Notes under the pieces: model-generated
What the model was told of the DNA's origin: nothing
The model's input: the letters and a program-made list of their open reading frames with translations, nothing else
Databases searched by the model: none
Shown here: in pieces, positions 26,101-33,392 of the stretch
Layout of the letters: every line of letters begins with the position of its first letter
Numbering within the stretch: position 1 is the first letter of the stretch
DNA from: Burkholderia cepacia ATCC 25416
GTDB taxonomy: Bacteria; Pseudomonadota; Gammaproteobacteria; Burkholderiales; Burkholderiaceae
Reading direction: 5' to 3'
Assembly (NCBI RefSeq): GCF_001411495.1
Contig: NZ_CP012981.1
Span: forward strand, 2,294,001-2,358,000
DNA length: 64,000 nt
Translations under genes and position numbers: made by a program

Positions 26101-26886
26101 AGGGACAAGAAGCGCATCTGGCTGAATTTTTCCGGCACGGAGGATTCGTACGACATAGGATACGCACCCGCGACGGCGACCGTGACGGCGACCGTCTATA
26201 TCAAGGTCAACCTGAAGGACCAGTACTGGATCAATAACGGGGCCGTCTACATGGATCCATCGACGGGCAAACCGTTCTCGGTACCGTTCAATAGCGATGG
26301 AATCCGTAAAGACCGGGTGATAAGGGTCGTGGACCGGCCGGGTGGGCTGGGTTCCATATCGGGCTTCAAGAAGCGCATCGAGGACGGGCTGAATAGCGGG
26401 AACTATTCGATGCAGCCGAAAGAATGCCCGCTTGGCAGTGCATGTACGTGCAAGGTCAAGCTGAAACTGGAAGTCGAGCTGGTTCAAATCGGACGATGCC
26501 ATGCGGAGATCAATCTGTTTCCGATGGCGACCCGGGCGGATTCGGGCAACTGGGGGGAAGTGAGCGTCGAGTGGAACGGCCGGGAGAATCGGTACGTTCC
26601 GATCAAAACGGAACATACGATCGTGCACGAGGCCGGCCATCTGTTCGGCTGGCCCGATGAGTATTTCCTGGATGGCGGGGCGGTGTATGGCAAATACATC
26701 AACTCGCAACATCTAGTCGACGTGAAGATGGCCCAGCTTGTCGACAACTGGCAGCGCGAGACCCCCACGAACGTGATGGGCCGAGGGGTGTACACGAAGA
26801 AGCCGGAAATTGCGAAGCACTACATGTACAGCTTCCGCAACTGGTTCAACAAGAAAACCGGGATTGAATGGGAGGTGCTGAAATGA
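23173..26886 (+). CDS. vgrG: Evolved VgrG with C-terminal zinc metallopeptidase effector domain, module 2
   Basis: 1237 residues. The VgrG core is gp27-like from IDTAMPGAFVVERFHGREGIS, OB-fold near residues 380-490, and DUF2345 needle to about 830. A Pro/Ala/Ser-rich linker (about 838-940) follows, then a separate domain of about 295 residues. That domain holds IVHEAGHLFGWPDEYF, a zincin HExxH (His1152, Glu1153, His1156), followed by GWPDEY. Codon use there is visibly more A/T-tolerant than in the VgrG core, suggesting domain acquisition. It should act as a covalent spike toxin cleaving protein, peptide or murein bonds. The next two genes are candidate immunities, the first overlapping this stop (ATGA). 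Confidence 0.92.
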   Translation: MDLVAALTGYGQATRHIQIDTAMPGAFVVERFHGREGISESFRFEIDVLSSEPFLDLAPLIGSAVRLRLATAAGERCWNGYVTHAAYAESDGEFTRYRLTMESWLALLQLRRNCLYFVDLDVEGICEQVFGDYPEAHRRYERVEPLRAFRLRGQYRETDLDFVLRQLSEAGLSFRIEHGQDAGNAPSGDHTVVVFDRHARLPDGSAIAFNAQDVGDPDGVMTQFSDRRQLVPDRMVATSWKASELVALAGQAQQPADADAPLLPVREVYDGQRAGRFDTSGDAQRYAEQRLDALQLAKRVYRGGGSSRTLEVGRVHTLNDYLSGAVRFVPLSIEHEAVNNLGAQIGQLFGRGELEKGLYRNRFVAVPEGTPIVPPHRDRPTVHGVQTAIVVGESGGRVSSTRDHQVRIQFPWMRGVAPLPGGLTDTASRANPAGHAPGDHRSGILVRVAEQAAGPNFGHAFAPRVGAEVVVGFESGNIDAPVVLGQVYGGRVRPPFSAGEGSDANHSGSLTGLQTQTLDGQPGSRWVMDDAAGQLRHELNNSTAGTRLAQGYLIDQQGTMRGAYRGEGFELATQGWGVVRAGAGVLVSSTARQFGASTQMDVAERVAQLKDAEKTAQELDRAATGALAVGLSANAALTDFLKAIDPAQDGKYTGTVGGQSATKPSGTQRDGGDPVERFATPAVLMESPENIVVTTPDSAVSYAAQHVHVTSQGDAHVGAGATVAAATGDAVSLYSVAGGLKAIAGEGPVSVEAHASTMEILADQTVRVTSTDERVDVLAQDAIVLQQGPNRITLKGGDIIVETPGQFAVKSGGHPFPGPRAASVKLPALPVLPQGDPCDFLVQALAASPAGRGAVAAGGAAWSGAASSATGLTAHMPVPEAGALPLVPQARAGESSRSMPAPVPASSGPNAAPGPSLGYSTPPPVSSELEGMPKKGPAAQSGPCNLHVPAIPTESHTVDSGCASYFQTGADGKAVLRDKKRIWLNFSGTEDSYDIGYAPATATVTATVYIKVNLKDQYWINNGAVYMDPSTGKPFSVPFNSDGIRKDRVIRVVDRPGGLGSISGFKKRIEDGLNSGNYSMQPKECPLGSACTCKVKLKLEVELVQIGRCHAEINLFPMATRADSGNWGEVSVEWNGRENRYVPIKTEHTIVHEAGHLFGWPDEYFLDGGAVYGKYINSQHLVDVKMAQLVDNWQRETPTNVMGRGVYTKKPEIAKHYMYSFRNWFNKKTGIEWEVLK

Positions 26887-27809
26887 AGCGCTCGATCTTG
26901 TTCCTGGTGATGTCAACGATTTCTTTCGGGGTGGCGGAAATGACGCTCGCACAAGTTCGTCCGGATTATTTCGAGATTCGTAGCGGACAGGGACAGCTCA
27001 ATCCGTCGCCATCGATGGTCTTCACGGCCGATGGCCAAACGGTGTCATATTTTTCGCGTGGACGGGACATCGACCCGATGCCGCCATCGAGTTACGTCGG
27101 AATCGGGAAATATACGGCGGATCTCACGGGAACCTATCGCCAGCATGTCGATATGGTGAAGGCGACGTTAAGCAGTAGGGCGATCCCCCAGATCCGTGCA
27201 ATCAACAAGGGGTCCGTGCTCGTCTATTCGTTCGACAAGGACGGCCACCATTACGAGGGCACGTACAACTATCAGTTCGACGATCAATTCAACGAGAACC
27301 TTTCGGTGCTTTATGACCTTGCCCACGATTTGCTGGCGCGTGGTACGCACGAGATCAATTTTCGTCCGGAATTTTCGGTGCGATCCACCGCCGACCATCT
27401 TGTCGTCGACGTGACGTTCGCAAACGATGGCAAGCAGGATGTGGCGATCGACGGTCCTGATCGTTGGTCGCCAGATCTGGCGAGGCCCGATGTGCAATAC
27501 ATGGAGATCAGCGGCGGCAACAAACTCGTGGGTTTCGACGTCAGGCTGGTCAGCAAATATCTGAACGACACATCGCGTCGTAATCGGCGCGAAATCGTCG
27601 TCAAGCCCGGTCAGCCCGAGAAGATGGAATTCCTCGTGCCTTACGCAGATCTGACCTATGACGCCAATTCGCCGATGCGCCGTGTCGAGCCCGGCACCTA
27701 CGTCTTCGCCGGCAAGATGAACGTCGACATCCTGCGTCCGCAGGAAATGGACGGACGGATCTTCACGCCGACGAATCGGCTGGAAAACGTGAACCTGACG
27801 GGGAAGTGA
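26883..27809 (+). CDS. Secreted protein, candidate immunity to the VgrG metallopeptidase (copy 1)
   Basis: 308 residues with a Sec signal peptide (MKRSILFLVMSTISFGVAEM, cleavage near TLAQ), so periplasmic. I do not recognise a family. Recurrent blocks shared with the next gene are FEIRS, GQ, MPP-YVGIGKYT, GSVL-YSFD, LVVDV-F-NDG and IDGP. It overlaps the vgrG stop by four bases. Base composition is less GC-rich than the vgrG genes, as in the toxin domain. Position, export and duplication are typical of T6SS immunity genes, so it may bind and block the metallopeptidase. Not demonstrated. Confidence 0.8.
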   Translation: MKRSILFLVMSTISFGVAEMTLAQVRPDYFEIRSGQGQLNPSPSMVFTADGQTVSYFSRGRDIDPMPPSSYVGIGKYTADLTGTYRQHVDMVKATLSSRAIPQIRAINKGSVLVYSFDKDGHHYEGTYNYQFDDQFNENLSVLYDLAHDLLARGTHEINFRPEFSVRSTADHLVVDVTFANDGKQDVAIDGPDRWSPDLARPDVQYMEISGGNKLVGFDVRLVSKYLNDTSRRNRREIVVKPGQPEKMEFLVPYADLTYDANSPMRRVEPGTYVFAGKMNVDILRPQEMDGRIFTPTNRLENVNLTGK

Positions 27810-27819
27810 CCCTGACGTG

Positions 27820-28746
27820 ATGCGCGTTATACGAATCCTGGTGTTGGCGGCATTGCTTCCCTGCGCGACGGACATGGCGTCTGCGCGCGACGAGCATGGT
27901 CATTTCGAAATCCGGAGCAGCCCGGGGCAGATCAAGCCTGCGCCTCCATTGGGTTTCACGTTTGACGGCAATCGTGTCGCCTACTATTCGCATGGGCTGG
28001 ATCTTGATCTCATGCCGCCGGCGAAGTATGTGGGAATCGGAAAATACACGGGAGAACTGAACGATCGTTACTGGCCGGAAATCGAGCAGATGCAGCGGAT
28101 TCTGGCCAACAACGAGATCGCTTCGGTTCCGGGCCGGAATGTCGGATCGGTCCTCGCATATTCGTTCGATCGGAATGGAACGCATTACCAGGGGCAGCTG
28201 CAATATCGATCCAGTGACGACATCAACGGAAAGCTGTCGTTTCTTTACGAACTTGCGCAGGATCTGTTGGATCACGGCACGCCGGAAATCAATCTGCACC
28301 CGACGTTCGCCGCGCGTTCCGAAGCGGGGAATCTGGTGGTCGATGTCGTGTTCGGGAACGACGGGACGCAGGAAGTGGTCATCGATGGCCCGGAGAAGTG
28401 GTTGTCGCGGCGCGCGCTCCTGAACGGGCAATACTTTCTGATCAGCGCGGGCAACGACGCTGGCGCGCGCTTCCAGGTCGCGCTGGTCGAGAAGTACCTG
28501 AGTGCCGCTTCCCGCGCCTATGCGTCGGTGATTTCGGTCAAACCGGGGCGGTCGGTGAAAGTCGAATTCGTCGTGCCGCACGATGCGTTGACGTTCGATC
28601 CGGGCGCATCGCGGCAACGGATCCCCGGGGGCACCTACCAGATGTTCGGCGTCGCGAATGTCAATATCCAGTCGCCCTCGGAAATGAAAGGCAAAGCATT
28701 CATACGGATGGACAAACTGTCCGACGTCGATTTGACCGAACGATAA
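27820..28746 (+). CDS. Secreted paralogue, candidate second immunity protein (copy 2)
   Basis: 308 residues from ATG 27820 (GTG 27817 is in frame). Exactly the same length as the previous gene and clearly its paralogue along the full length. The signal peptide is MRVIRILVLAALLPCATDMASA, followed by FEIRSSPGQ, MPPAKYVGIGKYTGEL, GSVLAYSFDRNGTHYQG, LVVDVVFGNDGTQEVVIDGPEKW and VEFVVPHDALTFD. Only ten bases separate the copies, so they form one transcript with vgrG2. Tandem divergent immunity paralogues are known in other effector loci and may broaden protection. Substantial divergence argues for an old duplication. Confidence 0.8.
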   Translation: MRVIRILVLAALLPCATDMASARDEHGHFEIRSSPGQIKPAPPLGFTFDGNRVAYYSHGLDLDLMPPAKYVGIGKYTGELNDRYWPEIEQMQRILANNEIASVPGRNVGSVLAYSFDRNGTHYQGQLQYRSSDDINGKLSFLYELAQDLLDHGTPEINLHPTFAARSEAGNLVVDVVFGNDGTQEVVIDGPEKWLSRRALLNGQYFLISAGNDAGARFQVALVEKYLSAASRAYASVISVKPGRSVKVEFVVPHDALTFDPGASRQRIPGGTYQMFGVANVNIQSPSEMKGKAFIRMDKLSDVDLTER

Positions 28747-28815
28747 TGCGTAACCCGAAGCTTCGACTCCAGGAACTGAACGTACTACCTCCCGCGAACC
28801 CCGAACCCACCCATC

Positions 28816-31632
28816 ATGCCGACCCAATCTGACCTCATCCAGGCGTTCTTCCGCGGCTGGTCGCAGCACGACCGGTTTCTGTGGCTGACCACGCCGCTCG
28901 GCGCGGACAAACTCGTCGCCGAGAGCCTGCACGGATGGGAGTCGCTCGATCGCGGCGGCTTCCGGTTCCAGGTCACTGCGCTGACCGAGCGTCCCGACGT
29001 GCCGCTCGACAAGCTGATCGGTGCGCCGATCCTGATCGAATGGCAGGCCGCCGACGGGCAGGACGCACGGCGCCCGTTCCACGGCCATGTGATGGCCGCG
29101 GAACTCGTCGGCTACAACGGCGGGCTCGCGCGCGTGCGACTCGTCGTCGAACCGTGGCTCGCGCTGCTGCAGCAGCGCGTCGACAGCTACAACTTCGTGA
29201 ACGCGAGCGTGGTCGAGATCAGCGAACAGGTTTTCTCGCACTACGCGCGTGGCGCGGTCGCGCCGGCATGGCGCTGGTCGCTCGCCGATCCCGCGCGATA
29301 TGCGAGCCGCAGCCTGACCGCACAGGCCGGCGAATCGGACTTCGCGTTTCTCGAACGTCTGTGGGCGGAAGAGGGCATCTTCTACTGGTTCGAACACGAG
29401 GGCGACGCGCAGTCGACGAACCTCGGCACGCACACGCTCGTCCTCGCCGATACGAACCAGCGTTTCGCCCCGGCCGAACCCGAGGTCGTTGGTTTCCACC
29501 AGACGAGCGACGGCGATCCGCGCGGCGGCATCCGGCACTTCCTGCACGCGCGCCGCTGGCGCATCGGCAGCGTCGCGCGCGCCAGCTGGGATCATCGAAG
29601 CCTGTCGACCCGTCCGTCCGGCGTGCGCGCGGACGGCGCGGTCGTGCCGGGCGAGGATCGCGACGTCGCCGGCCCGTACGCGTTCCAGACCACCGGGATC
29701 GGCGAACAGCGCGCACAGCAGCAACTCGACGCGCAGCGCGTGGCGGCGCTGCAGGCCGAAGGCAGCGGTACGCGTCGCGATCTGCGGCCGGGGCTGCACT
29801 TCGCGATGTCGCAGCATCCGTCGCTCGATGCATCGCGGACGTTCGTGTGCCTGCGTGTCGAGCACGACGCGCGTGCGAACGTGGGCGCCGACGTGCACGG
29901 TGCGATCGCGCAGCGACTGGGCGAGATTCCGTCGGTGCCCGACGCCGCACCCGGCGAGGCAGTCGGATACGGCGGCGCGCAGGCGCTGCATGCGGTATTC
30001 GACGCCACGGCGCACGATGGCAGCGCGCTCGTGGACGGCAACGAGGTGTACCGGAACCGCTTCGCCGCGTTGCCGTTCGACCAGGCCTATCGGCCGCTGG
30101 CGTCGAACGGGCACGGTGCGCGTGTGCATCCGGTCGCGGTGATGCCGGGCGCGCAGACAACCGTCGTGGTCGGCGCGGGCGATCCGGTCCACACCGAACG
30201 CGATCACCGGATCCGGATCCAGCATCACGCGCAGCGCGGGCAGAATTCCGCGAGTCGCGAAGCGCATCCACGTGCGGCGAATGCGCCGGCCGATCGTGGC
30301 GCCGGCACCTGGACGCGCATGGTGACCCCGGTCGGCGGCGACAACTGGGGCGGCGTGAGCGTGCCGCGCGTCGGTCAGGAAGTCTGGACCGAGTGGCTGG
30401 AAGGCCAGCCGGACCGGCCGGTTGCGGTCGCCGCGCTGTACAACGGGCAGGGCAACGCCAACGCACAGCACAATGCGTTCGCGGGCGGCCCGAGCGGCAG
30501 CACGGCCAATGCGGCGGCCTGGTTTGCCGGCAACGACCATGCGGCTGTGCTGACCGGCTTCAAGACGCAGGACATGAGCGCGAGCCAGACCGGCGCGGGC
30601 GGCTCGCGGCAATTCATGCTCGACGATACGGCCGGCCAGTCGAGTGCGCGCCTTTACACGACCGATCACGACAGCGGCCTGACGCTCGGCCACATCAAGC
30701 AGGTGCAGGACAACCGCCGTCTGGCCGATCGCGGCTACGGCGCCGAACTGTCGACGCAGGCGGCCGGGGCGCTGCGCGCCGGTGCCGGCCTGCTGATTAG
30801 CACGGCGCCGGGCGTGAACCAGATGGACGCGAGCGCGGCGAGCCAGGTGCTCGCGCAGCAACGCGAGATGCTGCAGGGGCTCGCGGATTTCGCGCGCAAG
30901 CAGGGGGCGGAGCCGGGTGTTAGCACGGCGCAGCCCGGTGTCGCGAGTGCCGGCGCGAGCGCCGCGTCGCCGCTCGCGGCGATCGAGGGGCTGCAGCAGA
31001 GCCAGGTGTCGATCGGCGCGACGCGCGAAGGCAACGGCGCGGGCGGTGCCGGCGGCGGCGGTGCGGTTGCGTGGCAGCATCCGCATCTCGTCGCACACGG
31101 CGCGGCCGGCGTCGTCGCGATGACCGCGCGAAGCCACGTGTGGACGTCGGGCACGCAAAGCGTGCTGAGCGCAGGACGCGACGTGCAGGTCACGGTCCAC
31201 GGCAAGTCGAGCATCGTCGCGAAGGAAGGCATCGCGCTGTACACGCACGGCACCTCGGGTGGCAGCCGCCCGGTGCCGGCCGTCGGCATCGCGCTGCACG
31301 CGGCGACGGGCGCCGTCACCCTGCAGGCGCAGAACGCCGGGACGCTCGACGCCAATGCGCAGCGCGCAGTGACGGTGTCGAGCGCGCAGGCGAGTGTCGC
31401 GCTGCAGTCGCCGAAGCGGCTGCTGCTGACGGCCGCCAACGCGTTCCTGAAGATGGAAGGCAACGACATCGTGATCGGCGCGCCCGGCAAGGCGACGTTT
31501 CATGCGGCCCAGCACACGCTGACCGGGCCGCGTTCCGCGAACGTGCAGCTGCCGTCGATGAACAAGCCCGCGTGCGTCGAATGCATGCGGGATCTCGCGC
31601 ATCGCCATGAAGCGATCGCCACGCGCGGGTGA
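28816..31632 (+). CDS. vgrG: VgrG spike protein, module 3 (no effector extension)
   Basis: 938 residues. The gp27-like start is LTTPLGADKLVAESLHGWESL, with FVNASVVEISEQVFSHYARG and the phage-type hub region following. The OB-fold region contains VGAGDPVHTERDHRIRIQ and VPRVGQEVWTEWLEGQPDRPVAVAALYNG. A DUF2345 needle ends PKRLLLTAANAFLKM and the protein stops at HRHEAIATRG without a toxin domain. An Ala/Gly-rich insert lies around 700-760. Downstream genes (adaptor, DUF805, DUF3304, Tle1-like) form the third module. The central segment differs from VgrG1, so cargo specificity probably differs. Confidence 0.95.
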   Translation: MPTQSDLIQAFFRGWSQHDRFLWLTTPLGADKLVAESLHGWESLDRGGFRFQVTALTERPDVPLDKLIGAPILIEWQAADGQDARRPFHGHVMAAELVGYNGGLARVRLVVEPWLALLQQRVDSYNFVNASVVEISEQVFSHYARGAVAPAWRWSLADPARYASRSLTAQAGESDFAFLERLWAEEGIFYWFEHEGDAQSTNLGTHTLVLADTNQRFAPAEPEVVGFHQTSDGDPRGGIRHFLHARRWRIGSVARASWDHRSLSTRPSGVRADGAVVPGEDRDVAGPYAFQTTGIGEQRAQQQLDAQRVAALQAEGSGTRRDLRPGLHFAMSQHPSLDASRTFVCLRVEHDARANVGADVHGAIAQRLGEIPSVPDAAPGEAVGYGGAQALHAVFDATAHDGSALVDGNEVYRNRFAALPFDQAYRPLASNGHGARVHPVAVMPGAQTTVVVGAGDPVHTERDHRIRIQHHAQRGQNSASREAHPRAANAPADRGAGTWTRMVTPVGGDNWGGVSVPRVGQEVWTEWLEGQPDRPVAVAALYNGQGNANAQHNAFAGGPSGSTANAAAWFAGNDHAAVLTGFKTQDMSASQTGAGGSRQFMLDDTAGQSSARLYTTDHDSGLTLGHIKQVQDNRRLADRGYGAELSTQAAGALRAGAGLLISTAPGVNQMDASAASQVLAQQREMLQGLADFARKQGAEPGVSTAQPGVASAGASAASPLAAIEGLQQSQVSIGATREGNGAGGAGGGGAVAWQHPHLVAHGAAGVVAMTARSHVWTSGTQSVLSAGRDVQVTVHGKSSIVAKEGIALYTHGTSGGSRPVPAVGIALHAATGAVTLQAQNAGTLDANAQRAVTVSSAQASVALQSPKRLLLTAANAFLKMEGNDIVIGAPGKATFHAAQHTLTGPRSANVQLPSMNKPACVECMRDLAHRHEAIATRG

Positions 31633-32528
31633 CGGCGATGACAACGCTGCTTCAGACCTGGGAAACGACGGCCGCCGCGGAGCACGCGGCGTTTCCGGAT
31701 ACCCATCGCTATCTGCTGGCCGATGCTTCGCAACTGCCGATCAACGCGGCGCCGTGGCGCGAGCTGATCGCGCAAGGGCAGGTTCACAACCTGCTCGCCG
31801 GTCAGCCGGAAGCGAGCAACCCGGAAGTCTGCGCGCTGGTGTGCGACTATCGTGCGCCGCACGTGTCGGCGTTGCTCGAACGGCAGCTCGCGCGGCGGCC
31901 GTTCGCGTTTCTGTCGCTGGTCAGCGTCTATCCGCTCGACGAACTCGCGCCGAAACTTGGTATCAGGACGCGCGTGACGTTGCCCGACGATCGCGACGGC
32001 CTGCTGCGGTTCTACGATGCGGCGGTGTTCCAGACGCTGGCAGGCGCACTGTCCGGGGCGCGCTATCAGGCGCTGTTGTCGCCGTGCGTGTCGTGGACCT
32101 GGGTGTGTCGCGATGGAACCGTCGGTACGGTGCGGCATCCGCGCCGGCACGAGCGGATCTTCTACGCGCGCGTGGACGCCCGCGAGCTCGACGCATTGCG
32201 CCGCGGCAGCCGGCCGGACGCCGTGCTGGCCGAATTGCGGCGCAACGGCCGGATCCCGGCCGACGCGGATCCGTTCGACACATACGCGCGCATGCTCACA
32301 CTGTTCGGCATGCTGGATGCACAGGGGCTGAACGACGACAGGCTCGCCTACCGGATCGGCGCGACGCTCGCGATGGTCGGCCACGTGCGGCTCGACGATG
32401 CGAGTGTAGCCGAGTGCATCGCCGCGCATCGGCACGATCACGACGCGTTGTGCGACGCATTGCTGGATCGCCTGCTCGAGCACGGCGAGGCAGCGAATGC
32501 CGCGACGGAACAGGAGGCGCAGCGATGA
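31629..32528 (+). CDS. DUF4123-type T6SS effector adaptor, module 3
   Basis: 299 residues beginning with a GTG that overlaps the vgrG3 stop; ATG 31638 is equally possible. It follows the DUF4123 plan: RYLLADASQLPINAAPWRELI, the VSALLERQLARRPFAFLSLV strand-helix unit, LLRFYDAAVFQTLAGALS, and a C-terminal helical part (DDRLAYRIGATLAMVG). It should hold the effector on VgrG3. The likely client is the divergent DUF2235 protein at the end of the module. Similarity to the module-1 adaptor is weak, in line with distinct cargo. Confidence 0.82.
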   Translation: MTAMTTLLQTWETTAAAEHAAFPDTHRYLLADASQLPINAAPWRELIAQGQVHNLLAGQPEASNPEVCALVCDYRAPHVSALLERQLARRPFAFLSLVSVYPLDELAPKLGIRTRVTLPDDRDGLLRFYDAAVFQTLAGALSGARYQALLSPCVSWTWVCRDGTVGTVRHPRRHERIFYARVDARELDALRRGSRPDAVLAELRRNGRIPADADPFDTYARMLTLFGMLDAQGLNDDRLAYRIGATLAMVGHVRLDDASVAECIAAHRHDHDALCDALLDRLLEHGEAANAATEQEAQR

Positions 32529-32911
32529 ACGTGCCCGCGCTGTTTTCGTTGCGCGGCCGGGCCGGGCGCATGCAATGGTGGAGCGTGACGGTGCCGTTGC
32601 TGGTCGCCGGTTCGGTGTTCGACGCGCTCGCCGATCTGCCCGCCGCGCGGCGGGCACAGACGATCGTCGACCTTGCCGGATGGGCATTCGCGGTCGTGAT
32701 GATCTGGCTGCTGGTCGCGGTGTCGGTGCGGCGCTGGCACGACATCGGCAAGTCCGGGTGGTGGACGCTCGTCCATGCAATTCCCGTCGTCGGCGCGTTC
32801 GTCGCGATCGCGATGAACGGGTTCGTCCGTGGCGACGACGTACATAACCGGTTCGATCCGCCGTCGCGCGATGAAGGCAACAACGACGCAAGTTTGCGAG
32901 GGTATCGATGA
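32525..32911 (+). CDS. DUF805 inner-membrane protein
   Basis: 128 residues. It opens LFSLRGRAGRMQWWSVTVPLLVAG, the standard DUF805 start, with further helices around TIVDLAGWAFAVVMIWLLVAVSV and WTLVHAIPVVGAFVAIAM. RRWHDIGKSGWW is the signature loop. Start and stop both overlap neighbours by four bases, so it is a coupled member of the adaptor-DUF805-DUF3304-Tle1-like series. DUF805 has no assigned reaction. In this position it may assist immunity or act in the producing cell's membrane; unknown. Confidence 0.85.
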   Translation: MNVPALFSLRGRAGRMQWWSVTVPLLVAGSVFDALADLPAARRAQTIVDLAGWAFAVVMIWLLVAVSVRRWHDIGKSGWWTLVHAIPVVGAFVAIAMNGFVRGDDVHNRFDPPSRDEGNNDASLRGYR

Positions 32912-33387
32912 AATTCAGGGCAGGGATGCACGTTTTGGCGCTGGTCGGGCTCGGTGTGCTCGCCGCATGCGGCAAGCACGGCGTCGACGTGTCGGCGGAG
33001 CCGCATAACGTGTGCGTCACCGGATACAACGAGTACGGCCGCAAGCTGCACGAATTCTGGCTCGACAACGAGCACAAGTCCGGGTGCTTCGGCAATCCGG
33101 CGGCGCGCGAGGACGGCGAGGCATTCGGCGGCGGCGGCGGCTTTGCGTGTGGCTGCAAGGTGACCCCGGGGCAGAAGGTGAAGCTGTACTGGGAATTCGC
33201 GCAACCGCTGGCCGACATTCAGCGCGGCATCCAGCCGGAGCGCAAGACGATCGACGTGACCATTCCGCAGCCGGAATCGCCGACGTCGCGCTATCTGCGC
33301 GTGTATTTCCGCAAGAACGGTACCGCCGAGCTGCAGTGGGTCGACGACATGAACGCACCCGAGCTCAAGCCGACCCAGGAGAAGTGA
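32908..33387 (+). CDS. DUF3304 lipoprotein, probable immunity in module 3
   Basis: 159 residues. Lipoprotein signal MKFRAGMHVLALVGLGVLAAC with lipidated Cys21. The mature part has VCVTGYNEYGRKLHEFWLDN, a Gly-rich GGGGGFACGCKV and TPGQKVKLYWEF, equivalent to the GGGAIICC and LTVNLQW blocks of the module-1 DUF3304 protein. It lies five bases before the Tle1-like gene, the same pairing as in module 1. It is therefore the presumed immunity partner. If the Tle1-like protein has lost lipase activity, the retained partner suggests it still has a toxic or binding function. Confidence 0.82.
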   Translation: MKFRAGMHVLALVGLGVLAACGKHGVDVSAEPHNVCVTGYNEYGRKLHEFWLDNEHKSGCFGNPAAREDGEAFGGGGGFACGCKVTPGQKVKLYWEFAQPLADIQRGIQPERKTIDVTIPQPESPTSRYLRVYFRKNGTAELQWVDDMNAPELKPTQEK

Positions 33388-33392
33388 GCGCC

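Noticed and set aside
27763..31644. Long antisense frame opposite vgrG3 and the candidate immunity genes
   Set aside because: No recognisable domain, Arg-rich low-complexity composition, and it lies opposite unambiguous coding sequence.
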